From contig NZ_JAMTCN010000017.1 in assembly GCF_024171865.1 (NCBI RefSeq), forward strand, positions 57,366 through 121,365: a stretch of DNA of 64,000 nt, given 5' to 3'. Shown in pieces: positions 27,121 through 37,913 of this stretch. Each line of letters starts with the position of its first letter. Position 1 is the stretch's first letter. The DNA comes from Prauserella aidingensis. GTDB taxonomy: Bacteria > Actinomycetota > Actinomycetes > Mycobacteriales > Pseudonocardiaceae. The notes beneath the pieces were generated by a model. That model was not told where the DNA came from. It worked only from the letters and a program-made list of their open reading frames with translations, and ran no database searches. The translations under genes were made by a program, and so were the position numbers.

Positions 27121-28668
27121 GTGAACAGTGGCGAATCCTCCGAGACCGTTCCCGCACTCACGCCCGACGTCTGCGCCCGGCTGCGCGAGGCGCTGCTCCG
27201 CTGCCGGTACGACGCCGACGGCGTCACCGACGCCCTGGGCGCGGCGGCGCACGCCGCACTGGGCCGCGGTGAGCCGCTGCCCGCGTTGCGGGCGAGCGCC
27301 GACGCCGGGGAGCTCGGCACCCTGATCCGGCTGTTCCTGCTCGGCCGCCGCGAACCGGCCGAGCAGGTCACCGCGGCCTTCGCTCCCCTGTCTGCCGCCG
27401 ACGCGGTCGCCGCGGGCATTCTGCGACCCGACGGTGACGGCTTCCGGGCAGGCCTGGACATCCGGCCCCACAGCGACGGCGAGACCTCGTGGTGGGTGGT
27501 CGCCGACCTGGACTCCGACCAGCTGGGCCGCCCGGTCGACCGGGAACACGTGCTCGGCGTCGGGCACGCGTCGCTGAGCCTCGTGCGGGCGACGAGCCGC
27601 AGGCCGGTCCGGTCGCTGCTCGACCTCGGCACCGGCAACGGCGTGCAGGCGCTGCACGCCAGCACGCACGCCGAGCACATCACCGCAACGGACGTCTCCG
27701 AGCGGGCGCTCGCGCTCGCCCGCGCGACCTTCCTGCTCAACGAGCTCGACGTGGAACTCGTGCGGGGCGAGTGGTTCACCCCGGTGGCACGCCGCCGGTT
27801 CGACCAGATCGTGTGCAACCCGCCGTTCGTCGTCGGCCCGCCGCGGGTCGACTACACCTACCGCGACTCCGGCCTGGGCGGTGACGACGCGAGCGCCCTC
27901 GTCGTGCGGCAGCTGCCGTCGCTGCTCACCGACGGCGGAGTGGGACAGCTGCTGGCGTCGTGGCTGCACGTCGGCGACGAGGACTGGTCCGACCGCGTGA
28001 CCCGCTGGCTGCCGCACGGCACCGACGCGTGGTTCGTGCAGCGCGACGTGGCCGATCCGGCACTGTACGTCGGCACCTGGCTGCGCGACGAGGGTTTCGA
28101 CCCCCGGTCGCCGGAGGGGATCGCCAAGGCCGAGGCGTGGCTCGACTGGTTCGCCGCCCACGACGTCCGCGGGATCGGCTTCGGGTTCGTCACGCTCCGC
28201 AAGACCGCGGGCGAACCGACGATCGTGTGCGAGGACCTGCGGCAGGCCTACGACGATCCGCTAGGCACCGAGGCTGCGCTGTGGCTGGACCGGGTGGAGT
28301 GGCTGCGGTCCCGCGACGACGCGGCGTTGCTGGCCACACCGTTCCGGGTGCCGGACAGCGTCGCGCTCGAACGGATCGACGCGCCGTCGGACGAGGGCTG
28401 GGAGACGTCGATCCGGCGGCTGCACCGGCTCGACGGCCCCGGCTGGCAGCACGAGGTCGACGAGCTCGTCACCGCGCTGCTGGGCGGCTGCCGCGGTCTG
28501 CTGCCGTTGGAGGACCTGCTCGAGTTGCTGGCCGCGGCGCACGGGGAGGACGTGACGCAGCTTCGGGAGACCGCGACGCCGCTGGTCCGGGAACTCGTCC
28601 GGCACGGCATGCTCGAACCGGCCGGGGGCATTCCCGTGACGGCGCCCGCCGGGGCGGCGGTGCGATGA
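27121..28668 (+). CDS. Class I SAM-dependent methyltransferase (actinobacterial DUF7059-type)
   Basis: 515 residues in three parts: a helical N-terminal domain (1-110), a Rossmann methyltransferase domain with SLLDLGTGNGVQALHAS (SAM motif I, residues 166-182), ITATDVSERALALARA, and the NPPF active-site tetrapeptide at 233-236 (FDQIVCNPPFVVGPP), and a 170-residue C-terminal winged-helix-like region. NPPF/Y marks enzymes that methylate amino groups of nucleobases or glutamine (RsmC, PrmC); the substrate here is unknown. Translationally coupled to dtd through ATGA, hinting at a translation-quality role. Confidence 0.82.
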   Translation: MNSGESSETVPALTPDVCARLREALLRCRYDADGVTDALGAAAHAALGRGEPLPALRASADAGELGTLIRLFLLGRREPAEQVTAAFAPLSAADAVAAGILRPDGDGFRAGLDIRPHSDGETSWWVVADLDSDQLGRPVDREHVLGVGHASLSLVRATSRRPVRSLLDLGTGNGVQALHASTHAEHITATDVSERALALARATFLLNELDVELVRGEWFTPVARRRFDQIVCNPPFVVGPPRVDYTYRDSGLGGDDASALVVRQLPSLLTDGGVGQLLASWLHVGDEDWSDRVTRWLPHGTDAWFVQRDVADPALYVGTWLRDEGFDPRSPEGIAKAEAWLDWFAAHDVRGIGFGFVTLRKTAGEPTIVCEDLRQAYDDPLGTEAALWLDRVEWLRSRDDAALLATPFRVPDSVALERIDAPSDEGWETSIRRLHRLDGPGWQHEVDELVTALLGGCRGLLPLEDLLELLAAAHGEDVTQLRETATPLVRELVRHGMLEPAGGIPVTAPAGAAVR

Positions 28669-29090
28669 AGGCGGTCGTGACGAGGGTCACCGAAGCGACG
28701 GTGACCGTGGGCGACGAGGTCGTCGGAACGCTCGACAAGCCGGGTTTGTTGGTGCTGCTCGGAATTCACGTCGACGATACGTCCGACAAAGCAGACATCA
28801 TGGCGCGAAAACTGCACGAAATGCGACTGCTCCGCGACGAGGAGTCGTGTGCCACCGCCGATACGCCCCTTCTCGTCGTCAGCCAATTCACCCTCTACGG
28901 CGACACCCGCAAAGGTCGGCGTCCATCGTGGACGGCCGCGGCCCGCCCGGAACAGGCCGAGCCGCTCGTGGCCGCGGTCGTCTCCGCGCTGCGGGAACGC
29001 GGTGCACACGTGGAAACCGGCCATTTCGGGGCGATGATGCAGGTTCGCAGTGTCAATGACGGTCCGTTCACGGTGCTCGTCGAGGTCTGA
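28665..29090 (+). CDS. dtd: D-aminoacyl-tRNA deacylase
   Basis: Homodimeric enzyme that removes D-amino acids (and glycine) mis-charged on tRNA. The length of 141 residues is typical. Both signature motifs are present: SQFTLYGD (residues 73-80) and the Gly-cisPro motif in NDGPFT (131-136). ATG at 28665 overlaps the methyltransferase stop as ATGA. The middle of the gene (28740-28930) has visibly more A/T at third positions than its neighbours, unlike the rest of the operon. Confidence 0.95.
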   Translation: MKAVVTRVTEATVTVGDEVVGTLDKPGLLVLLGIHVDDTSDKADIMARKLHEMRLLRDEESCATADTPLLVVSQFTLYGDTRKGRRPSWTAAARPEQAEPLVAAVVSALRERGAHVETGHFGAMMQVRSVNDGPFTVLVEV

Positions 29091-29198
29091 CGCCCCGCTC
29101 CACCACCTCCCCTGCGTCTGACGCCCATCGCTCCCCCACGTGCCCGTCGACGGCGCCAAACCCGAACGTGAGGCGTTGCACAGCACCGGAAAACCCCG

Positions 29199-29225
29199 GG
29201 AACGATTTCGCGTGGGTCGACGTTG
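29199..29225 (+). promoter_or_regulatory. ECF/SigE-SigH-type promoter upstream of sigB
   Basis: GGAAC (29199-29203, inside GGGAAC) is followed after 18 nt by GTTG (29222-29225, inside CGTTG), the pattern GGAAC-N18-GTT recognised by SigE/SigH/SigR-type stress sigma factors. It lies about 150 nt before sigB, whose mycobacterial homologue is transcribed by exactly these factors. Confidence 0.6.
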
Positions 29226-29372
29226 TTCGAGGTAACCGGCCACGAAGCCGGCCGGTGCGTAACGGATCCCCGGGTCTGATCGACTTTTCCGGGGAACACC
29301 GCGCGGCAACACACAGGCGGCGGGCGCCCGCCGCATCGCACCGCACGTGAGCCCGCCATCCGGGGAGGCAGA

Positions 29373-30521
29373 ATGACCGTCCAGACTCTCGAACGCGAGG
29401 CCCGGGACATCCGCGACCGCGACACCGCGGCCGACGTCCCGACGCCCACGGTCGGTGCGGTCGAACCGGCCACCGTCGGCACAGGGACCGTCGGCGACGA
29501 AGCCGCCGACGCCGACACCACGGGCGCGGAGAGCGCTCTGGCGTCGATACCGGAGCCCGCCGAGCCGACGGCACGCGCCGCCCTCCAGCTCGAGGACCTC
29601 GACGCTCAGGGCCCAGCGGCCGACCTCGTCCGCGTGTACCTCAACGGTATCGGCAAGACGGCGCTGCTCAGCGCCTCCGAAGAGGTCGACCTGGCCAAGC
29701 GCATCGAGGCGGGCGTGTACGCCCAGCACCTGCTGGACTCCACCGAGGACCTCGCCGACGAACGCGCGTGGGAACTGCGGCTGGTCGCCCGCGACGGCCG
29801 CCGCGCGAAGAATCACCTCCTGCAGGCGAACCTGCGGCTGGTCGTGTCGCTGGCCAAGCGCTACACGGGCCGCGGCATGCCGCTGCTCGACCTCATCCAG
29901 GAGGGCAACCTCGGGCTGATCCGTGCGGTCGAGAAGTTCGACTACGCGAAGGGCTTCAAGTTCTCCACCTACGCCACGTGGTGGATCCGCCAGGCGATCA
30001 CCCGCGGGATGGCCGACCAGGGGCGCACCATCCGCCTGCCGGTCCACCTGGTCGAGCAGGTCAACAAGCTCGCCCGCATCAAGCGGGACATGCATCAGAA
30101 GCACGGCCGCGAGGCCACCAACGAGGAGCTGGCCGCCGAATCGGGCATTCCGGTGCACAAGGTCTCCACGCTGCTCGACCACGCGCGCGACCCGGTGAGC
30201 CTCGACATGCCCGTGGGCAACGAGGAGGACGCCCCGCTGGGCGACTTCGTCGAGGACGCCGAGGCGGCCGACGCCGAGACGAGCGTCATCTCGGGGCTGC
30301 TGCACGACGACATGCGGCGGGTTCTGGGCACGCTCGACGACCGGGAGCAGAACGTCATCCGCATGCGCTACGGCCTCGACGACGGCCAGCCCCGCACGCT
30401 CGACCAGATCGGCCGCCACTTCGGCCTCTCGCGGGAGCGGGTCCGGCAGATCGAGCGCGAGGTCATGGCGAAGCTGCGGCAGGGCGAGCGGGCCGACAAG
30501 CTCCGCGCCTACGCCGGCTGA
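29373..30521 (+). CDS. sigB: Group 2 sigma factor SigB (HrdB-like)
   Basis: 382-residue sigma-70 relative, shorter than SigA because it lacks the long acidic N-terminus. After 65 variable residues come region 1.2 ([31 protein letters not shown]), region 2 ([45 protein letters not shown]), region 3 and region 4 ([24 protein letters not shown]). Non-essential stress/stationary-phase sigma in related genera. ATG at 29373 follows GGGGAGGCAG. An ECF-type promoter upstream suggests it is switched on by envelope or oxidative stress. Confidence 0.93.
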   Translation: MTVQTLEREARDIRDRDTAADVPTPTVGAVEPATVGTGTVGDEAADADTTGAESALASIPEPAEPTARAALQLEDLDAQGPAADLVRVYLNGIGKTALLSASEEVDLAKRIEAGVYAQHLLDSTEDLADERAWELRLVARDGRRAKNHLLQANLRLVVSLAKRYTGRGMPLLDLIQEGNLGLIRAVEKFDYAKGFKFSTYATWWIRQAITRGMADQGRTIRLPVHLVEQVNKLARIKRDMHQKHGREATNEELAAESGIPVHKVSTLLDHARDPVSLDMPVGNEEDAPLGDFVEDAEAADAETSVISGLLHDDMRRVLGTLDDREQNVIRMRYGLDDGQPRTLDQIGRHFGLSRERVRQIEREVMAKLRQGERADKLRAYAG

Positions 30522-30665
30522 GGCCCTCCCCGCAGGTGCCGCCGAGCACCGTGCGCACCGGAAACGCGTCCCCTGGAACGCCGCGCCGCCCGATGTAACC
30601 CGGATCACGACTGGTACGGACAATCCGATGCCGAAACCACGCAACCTTTCGGCCAACCGGACGTC

Positions 30666-30763
30666 TACCTAGTGGGGTTAGGGCAACGCGGCACGCGTTC
30701 CACGGAGCGTGCCGGCTGTCCGTCGAAGGCCGGGTCCCTCGGGGTGGGGCCCGGCCTTCATCG
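30666..30763 (+). ncRNA. Candidate two-hairpin small RNA or long sigB 3' end
   Basis: In the 407-nt gap between sigB and fumarase, a TACCTA -10-like element (30666-30671) precedes a 7-bp hairpin (30690-30696 with 30707-30713) and then a 14-bp hairpin (30725-30738 with 30746-30759). Transcription from about 30678 would yield a roughly 85-nt structured RNA ending in the second hairpin. No -35 consensus is visible and no known RNA family is recognised; the second hairpin may simply be the sigB terminator. Confidence 0.25.
30725..30759 (+). terminator. Hairpin terminator between sigB and fumarase
   Basis: 14-bp stem with one wobble pair and a 7-nt loop, 204 nt after sigB and 170 nt before the fumarase start. 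Confidence 0.7.
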
Positions 30764-30928
30764 TGTTCGCCCCCGGTAGGCGGCCCCGGCGACGGTGAGT
30801 CCACTCGGGGTGCCGTGATCTGCATCGCCTGCCACGCCCGGCCGATCCACCCGGCCCCGCTGTCGTTGTACTGTCGGCTCGTTTCGTGAACCGTCCTTTA
30901 CCGACCGCGTGCGAGGCGAGCAGCTACC

Positions 30929-32608
<1,680 letters not shown>

Positions 32609-32648
32609 GCACGCGCGGGACCCGCCCTCGGGGGCGACGTCCCGCGGC

Positions 32649-32696
32649 TCCGGTGGTCTCCCGGCCGCGCCCCGATGCGGCCGGGAGACCACCGGA
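32649..32696. terminator. Strong hairpin terminator downstream of fumarase
   Basis: Perfect 20-bp inverted repeat (32649-32668 with 32677-32696) with an 8-nt loop, 41 nt after the fumarase stop and in front of a convergent gene. Confidence 0.85.
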
Positions 32697-32800
32697 ATCG
32701 GACCGCCCGGGCCGCCTGGGCGGGTTCACAGCGCCCGGTTCACAGTGCCACGGTGGCCCGCTCCACCGTCACCGCCCCGTCGGCCACCGTTCTGCTGTCG

Positions 32801-33238
32801 TCACCGTTCTCCGAAGTGCTCCGCCAGTCGTTCGAGGCTCTTGCGGATGGCTGCCTCGTTCTTGCGCGGGATCGGTGACCGGTCGAACACGAACGGGATC
32901 CGTGCCGGCGCCCAGTCGAACGTCTCGGTGACATCGGTGGTGCCGTCGTCGGCCGGGGCCAGTTCCCACCGCCAGCGGTGTCCGTAGAAGTGCCGCCAGG
33001 CGATGAGGCGGTCCTGTTCGAACTCGACGACCTTGTTCGTGATGCGGTACTTCGCGCCCAGTTTCATGTCCATCGCGAACCGGGAGCCGAGCACGAGCCG
33101 TTCCGGGTTGCCGCCGCGCGCGCCGCGCACGGTGCCGGAGCCGTCGAGGATCGGATGCTTGTCCGGGTCCGTGAGCAGGGCGAAGATCTCCGGCGCGCTC
33201 GCGGGGATCCTGCGGGTGAGGCTGACCTGTCGTGTCAT
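32801..33238 (-). CDS. SRPBCC-superfamily (polyketide cyclase/START-like) protein
   Basis: 145-residue soluble protein with the helix-grip fold pattern: an N-terminal strand SLTRRIPASAPEIFALLTDP, the kinked DKHPILDGSGTVRGA loop, YRITNKVVEFEQDRLIAWRHFYG in the middle and a long C-terminal amphipathic helix (PRKNEAAIRKSLERLAEHF). It probably binds a hydrophobic ligand, but none can be named. ATG at 33238. The next gene on the same strand upstream is a lipoprotein 40 nt away. Confidence 0.8.
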   Translation of the reverse strand: MTRQVSLTRRIPASAPEIFALLTDPDKHPILDGSGTVRGARGGNPERLVLGSRFAMDMKLGAKYRITNKVVEFEQDRLIAWRHFYGHRWRWELAPADDGTTDVTETFDWAPARIPFVFDRSPIPRKNEAAIRKSLERLAEHFGER

Positions 33239-33278
33239 GCGCCCACCCTAGCCTGAACCTACTCGCCGGTAGGCTCGT

Positions 33279-33731
33279 TCACTCCTTGCGTTTCGTGTGT
33301 TCGAGCACCAGCGTGCGCTCCCCCAGCGGCTGGTCCAGGTCCACCGTCACCGGCGGGTACCGCATGTCCATGGTGCACATCTTCTTACCCGCGGGTTCGG
33401 TTTCGACGAGCAGGACGGTCACCGTGTCGGCGCTCTGGTCGGTCACCTCGGCGCTCGCCTCGCCGCAGCCACCCTCCTGCGCGGTGATGGTCAGTTCGGT
33501 GTCGCGGGCCGAGGCCTCCCGCGGGAAGCCTTCCGGCAGGCCCCGCGCGTTGAGCTGGGATTCGGGTACCGGACCGTTCCTCGCCTCGTGCTCGGCGGGC
33601 TGCTTCTTGAACTGCTCCGACGCGGATTCCGGCGGACCTCCGCCCGCGTCCTGTTCGCCGGGCGCCTGGCCGCAGGCCGACAACACCAGCAGGCCGGCCA
33701 CCGCGCCGAGGATCGTCTGTTTCCATCTCAT
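33279..33731 (-). CDS. Secreted lipoprotein of unknown function
   Basis: 150 residues with a lipoprotein signal peptide: basic MRWKQ, hydrophobic TILGAVAGLLVL and lipobox LSAC with the modified Cys at residue 20. The mature part starts with a disordered Gly/Glu/Pro-rich linker, then a small domain with TELTITAQEGGCGEASAEV and KKMCTMDMRYPPVTVDLDQPLGERTLVLE; the two cysteines could form a disulfide. No family recognised. ATG at 33731 with AGAGGAAC upstream. Divergent from the APC permease across 41 nt. Confidence 0.75.
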   Translation of the reverse strand: MRWKQTILGAVAGLLVLSACGQAPGEQDAGGGPPESASEQFKKQPAEHEARNGPVPESQLNARGLPEGFPREASARDTELTITAQEGGCGEASAEVTDQSADTVTVLLVETEPAGKKMCTMDMRYPPVTVDLDQPLGERTLVLEHTKRKE

Positions 33732-33772
33732 GTTCCTCTGGACGTAACCGCGGCCCCGGTAGGTTGCACGCG

Positions 33773-35005
33773 ATGACGGATCGACTCGCGCGCAGACTGG
33801 GCACTCGCCAAGCCGTGGTCGTGGGCCTGAGCGCCATGGTCGGCGCGGGTGTGTACACGGCGTTCGCCCCGGCCGCGGCGGCCGCGGGCGGGGCGTTGCC
33901 CGTCGCGCTGCTGCTGGCGGCGTTCGTGGCCCACTGCAACGCCACGTCGTCGGCCCGGCTCGCCGCGCGGTACCCGGAGTCCGGCGGAACGTACGTCTAC
34001 GGCCGGGAACGCCTCGGCCCGTTCTGGGGCTATCTCGCCGGCTGGGGGTTCGTCGTCGGCAAGACGGCCAGTTGTGCGGCGATGGCACTGACGGTGGTCG
34101 CGTACGCGGCGCCCGGACTCGGCCAACCGTGGCGCGGACTGCTGGCCGTGGCGGTGGTCGCGGCGATCACGACGCTCGACTACCGCGGGGTGCACCGGTC
34201 CACGCGGACCGCGGCGGTACTGGTGACGATCAGCCTGCTGGCCCTCGCCACCGCGGTCGTCGCCGCGGTCACCGCGGGACGTCCGCAGGCGAGCGGGCTC
34301 GATCCGACCGCCGGCACCGGACCGTGGGGCGTCCTGGAGGCGGCCGGGCTGCTGTTCTTCGCCTTCGCCGGGTATGCGCGCGTGGCCACGCTCGGTGAGG
34401 AGGTTCGGGACCCGGCGCGGACGATCCCGCGCGCCGTGGCGTGGGCGCTCGGACTGGTGCTGGTGGTGTACGCGGTCGTCGCGGTCGCCCTGCTCGCGAC
34501 GCTCGGCCCCGACGGGATCGCGGCCGCCGAGGACCCGGTCGCCGAGGCGGTCGCCGCCACCGGGTGGACCGGCCTCGTGCCCGTGGTGCGTGTCGGCGCC
34601 GTGCTCGCCGCGCTGGGCGCTCTGCTCGCGCTACTGCTCGGCGTGTCGAGGACGGTGTTGGCCATGGCCCGCGACCGGCACCTGCCCCAGGGGCTCGCCG
34701 CGGTGCATCCGCGGTTCGGCGTGCCGCACCGGGCCGAGGTCGCCGTCGGCATCGTCGTGGCGGTCCTGGCGGCGACCGTCGACCTGCGGGAGGCCATCGG
34801 GTTCTCGTCGCTGGCCGTGCTCGTCTACTATGCCGTCGCCAACGCGAGTGCGTTCACGCTCGGCCGCAGATTCGTCCCCGTCGCCGGATTCGCGGGATGC
34901 CTGCTGCTGGCTGCGAACCTGCCGACCGCCTCCGTCCTGAGTGGACTCACCGTGCTGGCGGTGGGCGCGCTCGCCTACGCGGTCAGGCGCCGTCGATTCC
35001 GGTGA
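33773..35005 (+). CDS. APC-family amino-acid permease
   Basis: 410-residue membrane transporter with about 12 hydrophobic segments. Family features: GLSAMVGAGVYTAFAPAAAAAG in helix 1 (the unwound glycine-rich substrate site), ARYPESGGTYVYGRERLGPFWGYLAGW, LLFFAFAGYARVATLGEEVRDPARTIPRA in helix 6 and the following loop, and MARDRHLPQGLAAVHPRFGVPHRAEV. Resembles Rv3253c/YjeH-like exporters or importers; substrate unknown. ATG at 33773 was preferred to a TTG nine nt upstream. Its last 23 bases overlap the convergent nitronate monooxygenase gene. Confidence 0.85.
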   Translation: MTDRLARRLGTRQAVVVGLSAMVGAGVYTAFAPAAAAAGGALPVALLLAAFVAHCNATSSARLAARYPESGGTYVYGRERLGPFWGYLAGWGFVVGKTASCAAMALTVVAYAAPGLGQPWRGLLAVAVVAAITTLDYRGVHRSTRTAAVLVTISLLALATAVVAAVTAGRPQASGLDPTAGTGPWGVLEAAGLLFFAFAGYARVATLGEEVRDPARTIPRAVAWALGLVLVVYAVVAVALLATLGPDGIAAAEDPVAEAVAATGWTGLVPVVRVGAVLAALGALLALLLGVSRTVLAMARDRHLPQGLAAVHPRFGVPHRAEVAVGIVVAVLAATVDLREAIGFSSLAVLVYYAVANASAFTLGRRFVPVAGFAGCLLLAANLPTASVLSGLTVLAVGALAYAVRRRRFR

Positions 35006-36092
35006 GCCTGCCGACGGCGGCGGAGAAGCCGGAACGCAGCTCGGCGACGATGTCGGCGACCGGGCGCACCTCGTTCATGCGGCCCACGATCTGGCCGACG
35101 GGCATCGACACGACCGACGGGTCGGTCGAGGCGTGGATCCGGTTGTGCGCCGGCGCCACGAGCAGGTTCTGCAACGGCATCGGCAGCGGTTTCGGGGCGT
35201 CCGGCTGCGACCACGCCTCCGTCCAGCGCGTCTTCAGCAGTCGCGCCGGTTTTCCGGTGTAGATCCGGGTTCGCACGGTGTCGGCCGACGTCGCCGCCAG
35301 CAGAGCCTCCTGCATCGGCTCCGACGACGGCATCGTCTCCAGGTACTCGCGGGTGCCCAGCCAGATCGACCCGGTCCACACCCCGGACGCGCCGAGCGCC
35401 AGCGCCGCCGCGGCCTGCCTGCCCGAACCGATCCCGCCCGCCGCCAGAACCGGTGCCCGGTCGCCGACCGCGTCGGCGATCTCCGGCAACAGCACCATCG
35501 ACGCGATCTCGCCGGTGTGCCCGCCCGCCTCGTGGCCCTGCGCCACGACGAAGTCCACGCCGTTGTCGACGTGGCGCACGGCGTGCTCGGCCTTGCCCGC
35601 GAGCGCCGCCACCGGCACGCCGCGGGCGTGGGCCTGCGCGATGACGTCCGGCGGCGGAGAACCGAGCGCGTTGGCGATCAGCGCGATCGGGTGTTCGAGC
35701 GCCACGTCGACGTGCGAACGAGCCACGGAGTGCAGCCAACCCAGCACGCCGTCGCGCCGCTCGCCCTCGGGCAGTTCCGGCACGCCCAGCTGCGCGAGCG
35801 TGCGGTCGACGAACTCCCGGTGCTGCTCCGGGATCAGCGTCTCGGGGTCGATGCCCTTGACCTCGTCGGGCACCTTCGCCGGCATCACCACGTCCACGCC
35901 GTACGGCTTGCCGTCGGTGTTGGCGTCCATCCACCCGAGCACCTTGTCGAGCTCGTCGGCGTCGTTGAACCGCACGCAGCCGAGCACGCCGAGCCCGCCC
36001 GCACGGCTGATCGCGGCCGCGACGTGCTCGGACGGGGTGAAGCCGATGATCGGCACGTCGATGCCGAGGGTGTCGCACAGGGCCGTGCGCAT
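34983..36092 (-). CDS. Nitronate monooxygenase / 2-nitropropane dioxygenase-like flavoprotein
   Basis: 369-residue FMN TIM-barrel enzyme. N-terminal MRTALCDTLGIDVPIIGF and AAAISRAGGLGVLGCVRF, flavin-site DFVVAQGHEAGGHTGEI with the conserved His, and phosphate-binding VLAAGGIGSGRQAAAALALGASGVWTGS are all present. It is closer in its N-terminus to the Rv1533-type oxidoreductases than to the steroid enzyme IpdC, so a role in sterol breakdown is possible but not supported beyond proximity. Good AGGAGG site before ATG at 36092; 55 nt downstream of fadD19 on the same strand, so probably cotranscribed with it. Confidence 0.85.
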   Translation of the reverse strand: MRTALCDTLGIDVPIIGFTPSEHVAAAISRAGGLGVLGCVRFNDADELDKVLGWMDANTDGKPYGVDVVMPAKVPDEVKGIDPETLIPEQHREFVDRTLAQLGVPELPEGERRDGVLGWLHSVARSHVDVALEHPIALIANALGSPPPDVIAQAHARGVPVAALAGKAEHAVRHVDNGVDFVVAQGHEAGGHTGEIASMVLLPEIADAVGDRAPVLAAGGIGSGRQAAAALALGASGVWTGSIWLGTREYLETMPSSEPMQEALLAATSADTVRTRIYTGKPARLLKTRWTEAWSQPDAPKPLPMPLQNLLVAPAHNRIHASTDPSVVSMPVGQIVGRMNEVRPVADIVAELRSGFSAAVGRLTGIDGA

Positions 36093-36147
36093 CGATGATC
36101 CTCCTACGCTGGGTCCGGCCGGACTGCGGAGCGGGCCTGCGGCCGAC

Positions 36148-37764
36148 TCAGGCGGCCGTCTTCTCGGTGTCGGGTGCGTGGGCGGCGGCGTGCCGCTGGG
36201 CCCACGGATAGTCGGGCTTGCCGCTGGGGAGCCGCTGCACCTGCGACACGAGCCAGATGCTGCGCGGCACCTTGTACCCGGCGACCGCACCGCGGGCGTG
36301 CTCCTCGAGCGCGGCCAGGTCGACGTCCGCTCCCGGCCGTGGTTCGACGAGTGCGCCGACGCGCTGGCCCATGCGCTCGTCCGGCACGCCGATCACAAGG
36401 GCGTCGAACACGTCGGGGTGCGATTTGAGCGCGCCTTCGACCTCCTCGGGGAACACCTTCTCCCCGCCGGTGTTGACGCACTGCGACCCTCGGCCGAGCA
36501 ACGTGACGGTGCCATCCTCCTCGTAGCGGGCGTAGTCGCCGGGCACCACGTAGCGCGCTCCCCCGGCCTCGACGAAGATCGTGTCGCTCTTGGCCGCGTC
36601 CTTGTAGTAGCCGAGGGGGACGTGCCCGCGCCTGCCAATCCTGCCGACCGCGCCCGGCTCGACGGGCACGATCCCGCCGTCGTCGTCGAGCAGCACGGCG
36701 TCCTTGCCGAAGTTCACCCGCGGGCCCGCCGAGTGGTCGTCGTCGCGGCCCATCATGCCGATCCCCGTGAAGCCGCTCTCCGACGAGCCGATCGCGTCGG
36801 TCAGCACGAGGTTCGGGAACTCGCCGAGGTACTCCTGCTTCACCGACTGGGAGAACAGCGCCGCGTGGCTCGAGACGGCGACGATCGACGAGGCGTCGTA
36901 CGAGCCGGCCCGGTAGGCGTCGAGCAGCGGCCTGCCCATGGCGTCGCCGACGATGGTGAGCACGTTGACCTTGTGCCGTTCGACGGCGCGCCAGATCTCG
37001 TCGGCGTCGAACTGTGGCACGAACACGACCGTGCCGCAGGCGAACAACGCCCCGAAGGCGGCCCACTGCGCCGCGCCGTGGATCAGCGGTGCCGCGGGCA
37101 GGCGCACCATCGCGCCGTCGCGGCCCTGTTCGGCGAGCGCCCACTCGTCGGGCACGTACTCCCCGGTGACGAAGTCGATCCCGCCGCCCAGCGCACGGAA
37201 GACGTCCTCGTGACGCCACATGACGCCCTTCGGGTACCCGGTCGTGCCGCCGGTGTAGAGGATGTACAGGTCGTCGCCGCTGCGCTCCGGGAACCCGCGC
37301 TCCGGCGCACCACCCGCCATCGCGTCCTCGTACCGGACGGCACCGGGCGCCGCCTCCGCGTCGCTGCCGTCGTCGACGACGAAAACGTGTTTCAGTTCCG
37401 GCAGCGACGGCAGTACCGCGGCGACGCGGTCGGAGTACTGCCGCTCGTACATCAGTGCGACGACGTCGCCGTTGTCGAGCAGATAGCTCAGCTCAGCCTC
37501 GACGTAGCGGTAGTTGACGTTGATCGCGATGGCGCGGAGCTTGTACGCCGCGAACATCGTCTCGATCATTTCCAGGGAGTTTCGGGAGTACACGCCGATG
37601 TGATCACCCTTGCCGACCCCGACGGACGCCAGGTGGTGCGCGAGCCGGTTGGCCCGCTCGTCCAGTTCGGTGTAGGTCAGGCTCCGGTCACCACAGACGA
37701 CCGCGGTGCGATCGCCCGCGACGTCGACGGCGTGCTCCAGCAGGTCTGCGATGTTGAAGGCCAC
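36148..37764 (-). CDS. fadD19: Steroid side-chain acyl-CoA synthetase FadD19
   Basis: 538-residue ANL-family ligase that activates the C26/C24 carboxylated sterol side chain with CoA and ATP. Adenylation P-loop YTGGTTGYPKGVMWRHEDVF, PLIHGAAQWAAFGALF, GSSESGFTGIGMM, GDYARYEEDGTVTLLGRG, and C-terminal catalytic-lysine region PSGKPDYPWA are present. The opening AFNIADLLEHAVDVAGDR and many internal blocks match mycobacterial FadD19 as I recall it. FadD19 is required for C24-branched sterols in Rhodococcus. GTG at 37764; a KstR-type box lies 12 nt upstream, shared with divergent echA19. Confidence 0.92.
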   Translation of the reverse strand: MAFNIADLLEHAVDVAGDRTAVVCGDRSLTYTELDERANRLAHHLASVGVGKGDHIGVYSRNSLEMIETMFAAYKLRAIAINVNYRYVEAELSYLLDNGDVVALMYERQYSDRVAAVLPSLPELKHVFVVDDGSDAEAAPGAVRYEDAMAGGAPERGFPERSGDDLYILYTGGTTGYPKGVMWRHEDVFRALGGGIDFVTGEYVPDEWALAEQGRDGAMVRLPAAPLIHGAAQWAAFGALFACGTVVFVPQFDADEIWRAVERHKVNVLTIVGDAMGRPLLDAYRAGSYDASSIVAVSSHAALFSQSVKQEYLGEFPNLVLTDAIGSSESGFTGIGMMGRDDDHSAGPRVNFGKDAVLLDDDGGIVPVEPGAVGRIGRRGHVPLGYYKDAAKSDTIFVEAGGARYVVPGDYARYEEDGTVTLLGRGSQCVNTGGEKVFPEEVEGALKSHPDVFDALVIGVPDERMGQRVGALVEPRPGADVDLAALEEHARGAVAGYKVPRSIWLVSQVQRLPSGKPDYPWAQRHAAAHAPDTEKTAA

Positions 37765-37775
37765 GACGAACAAAC

Positions 37776-37789
37776 TAGAACATGTTATT
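37776..37789. promoter_or_regulatory. KstR-type operator between fadD19 and echA19
   Basis: TAGAACATGTTATT fits TNNAACNNGTTNNA at all but the last position. It lies 12 nt from the fadD19 start and 125 nt from echA19, suitable for controlling both. Confidence 0.7.
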
Positions 37790-37913
37790 GTTTGCGGCAA
37801 TGGTGGAGTTCCACGGAACCGATCCCGGAACTCCGCGGCCGCCGAGCCGCAGCGCCGCCGGCGCTGGCCGCGCACCACCCGGCACCGCATCCCCGACGGG
37901 CGAAAGGACCCTC

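Noticed and set aside
30690..30759. 6C small RNA family
   Set aside because: Neither hairpin loop contains the run of six or more cytosines that defines that family, on either strand.
34983..36092. IpdC of steroid C/D-ring degradation
   Set aside because: N-terminal sequence is of the other nitronate-monooxygenase subgroup and no ipdA/ipdB/fadD3 genes are nearby.
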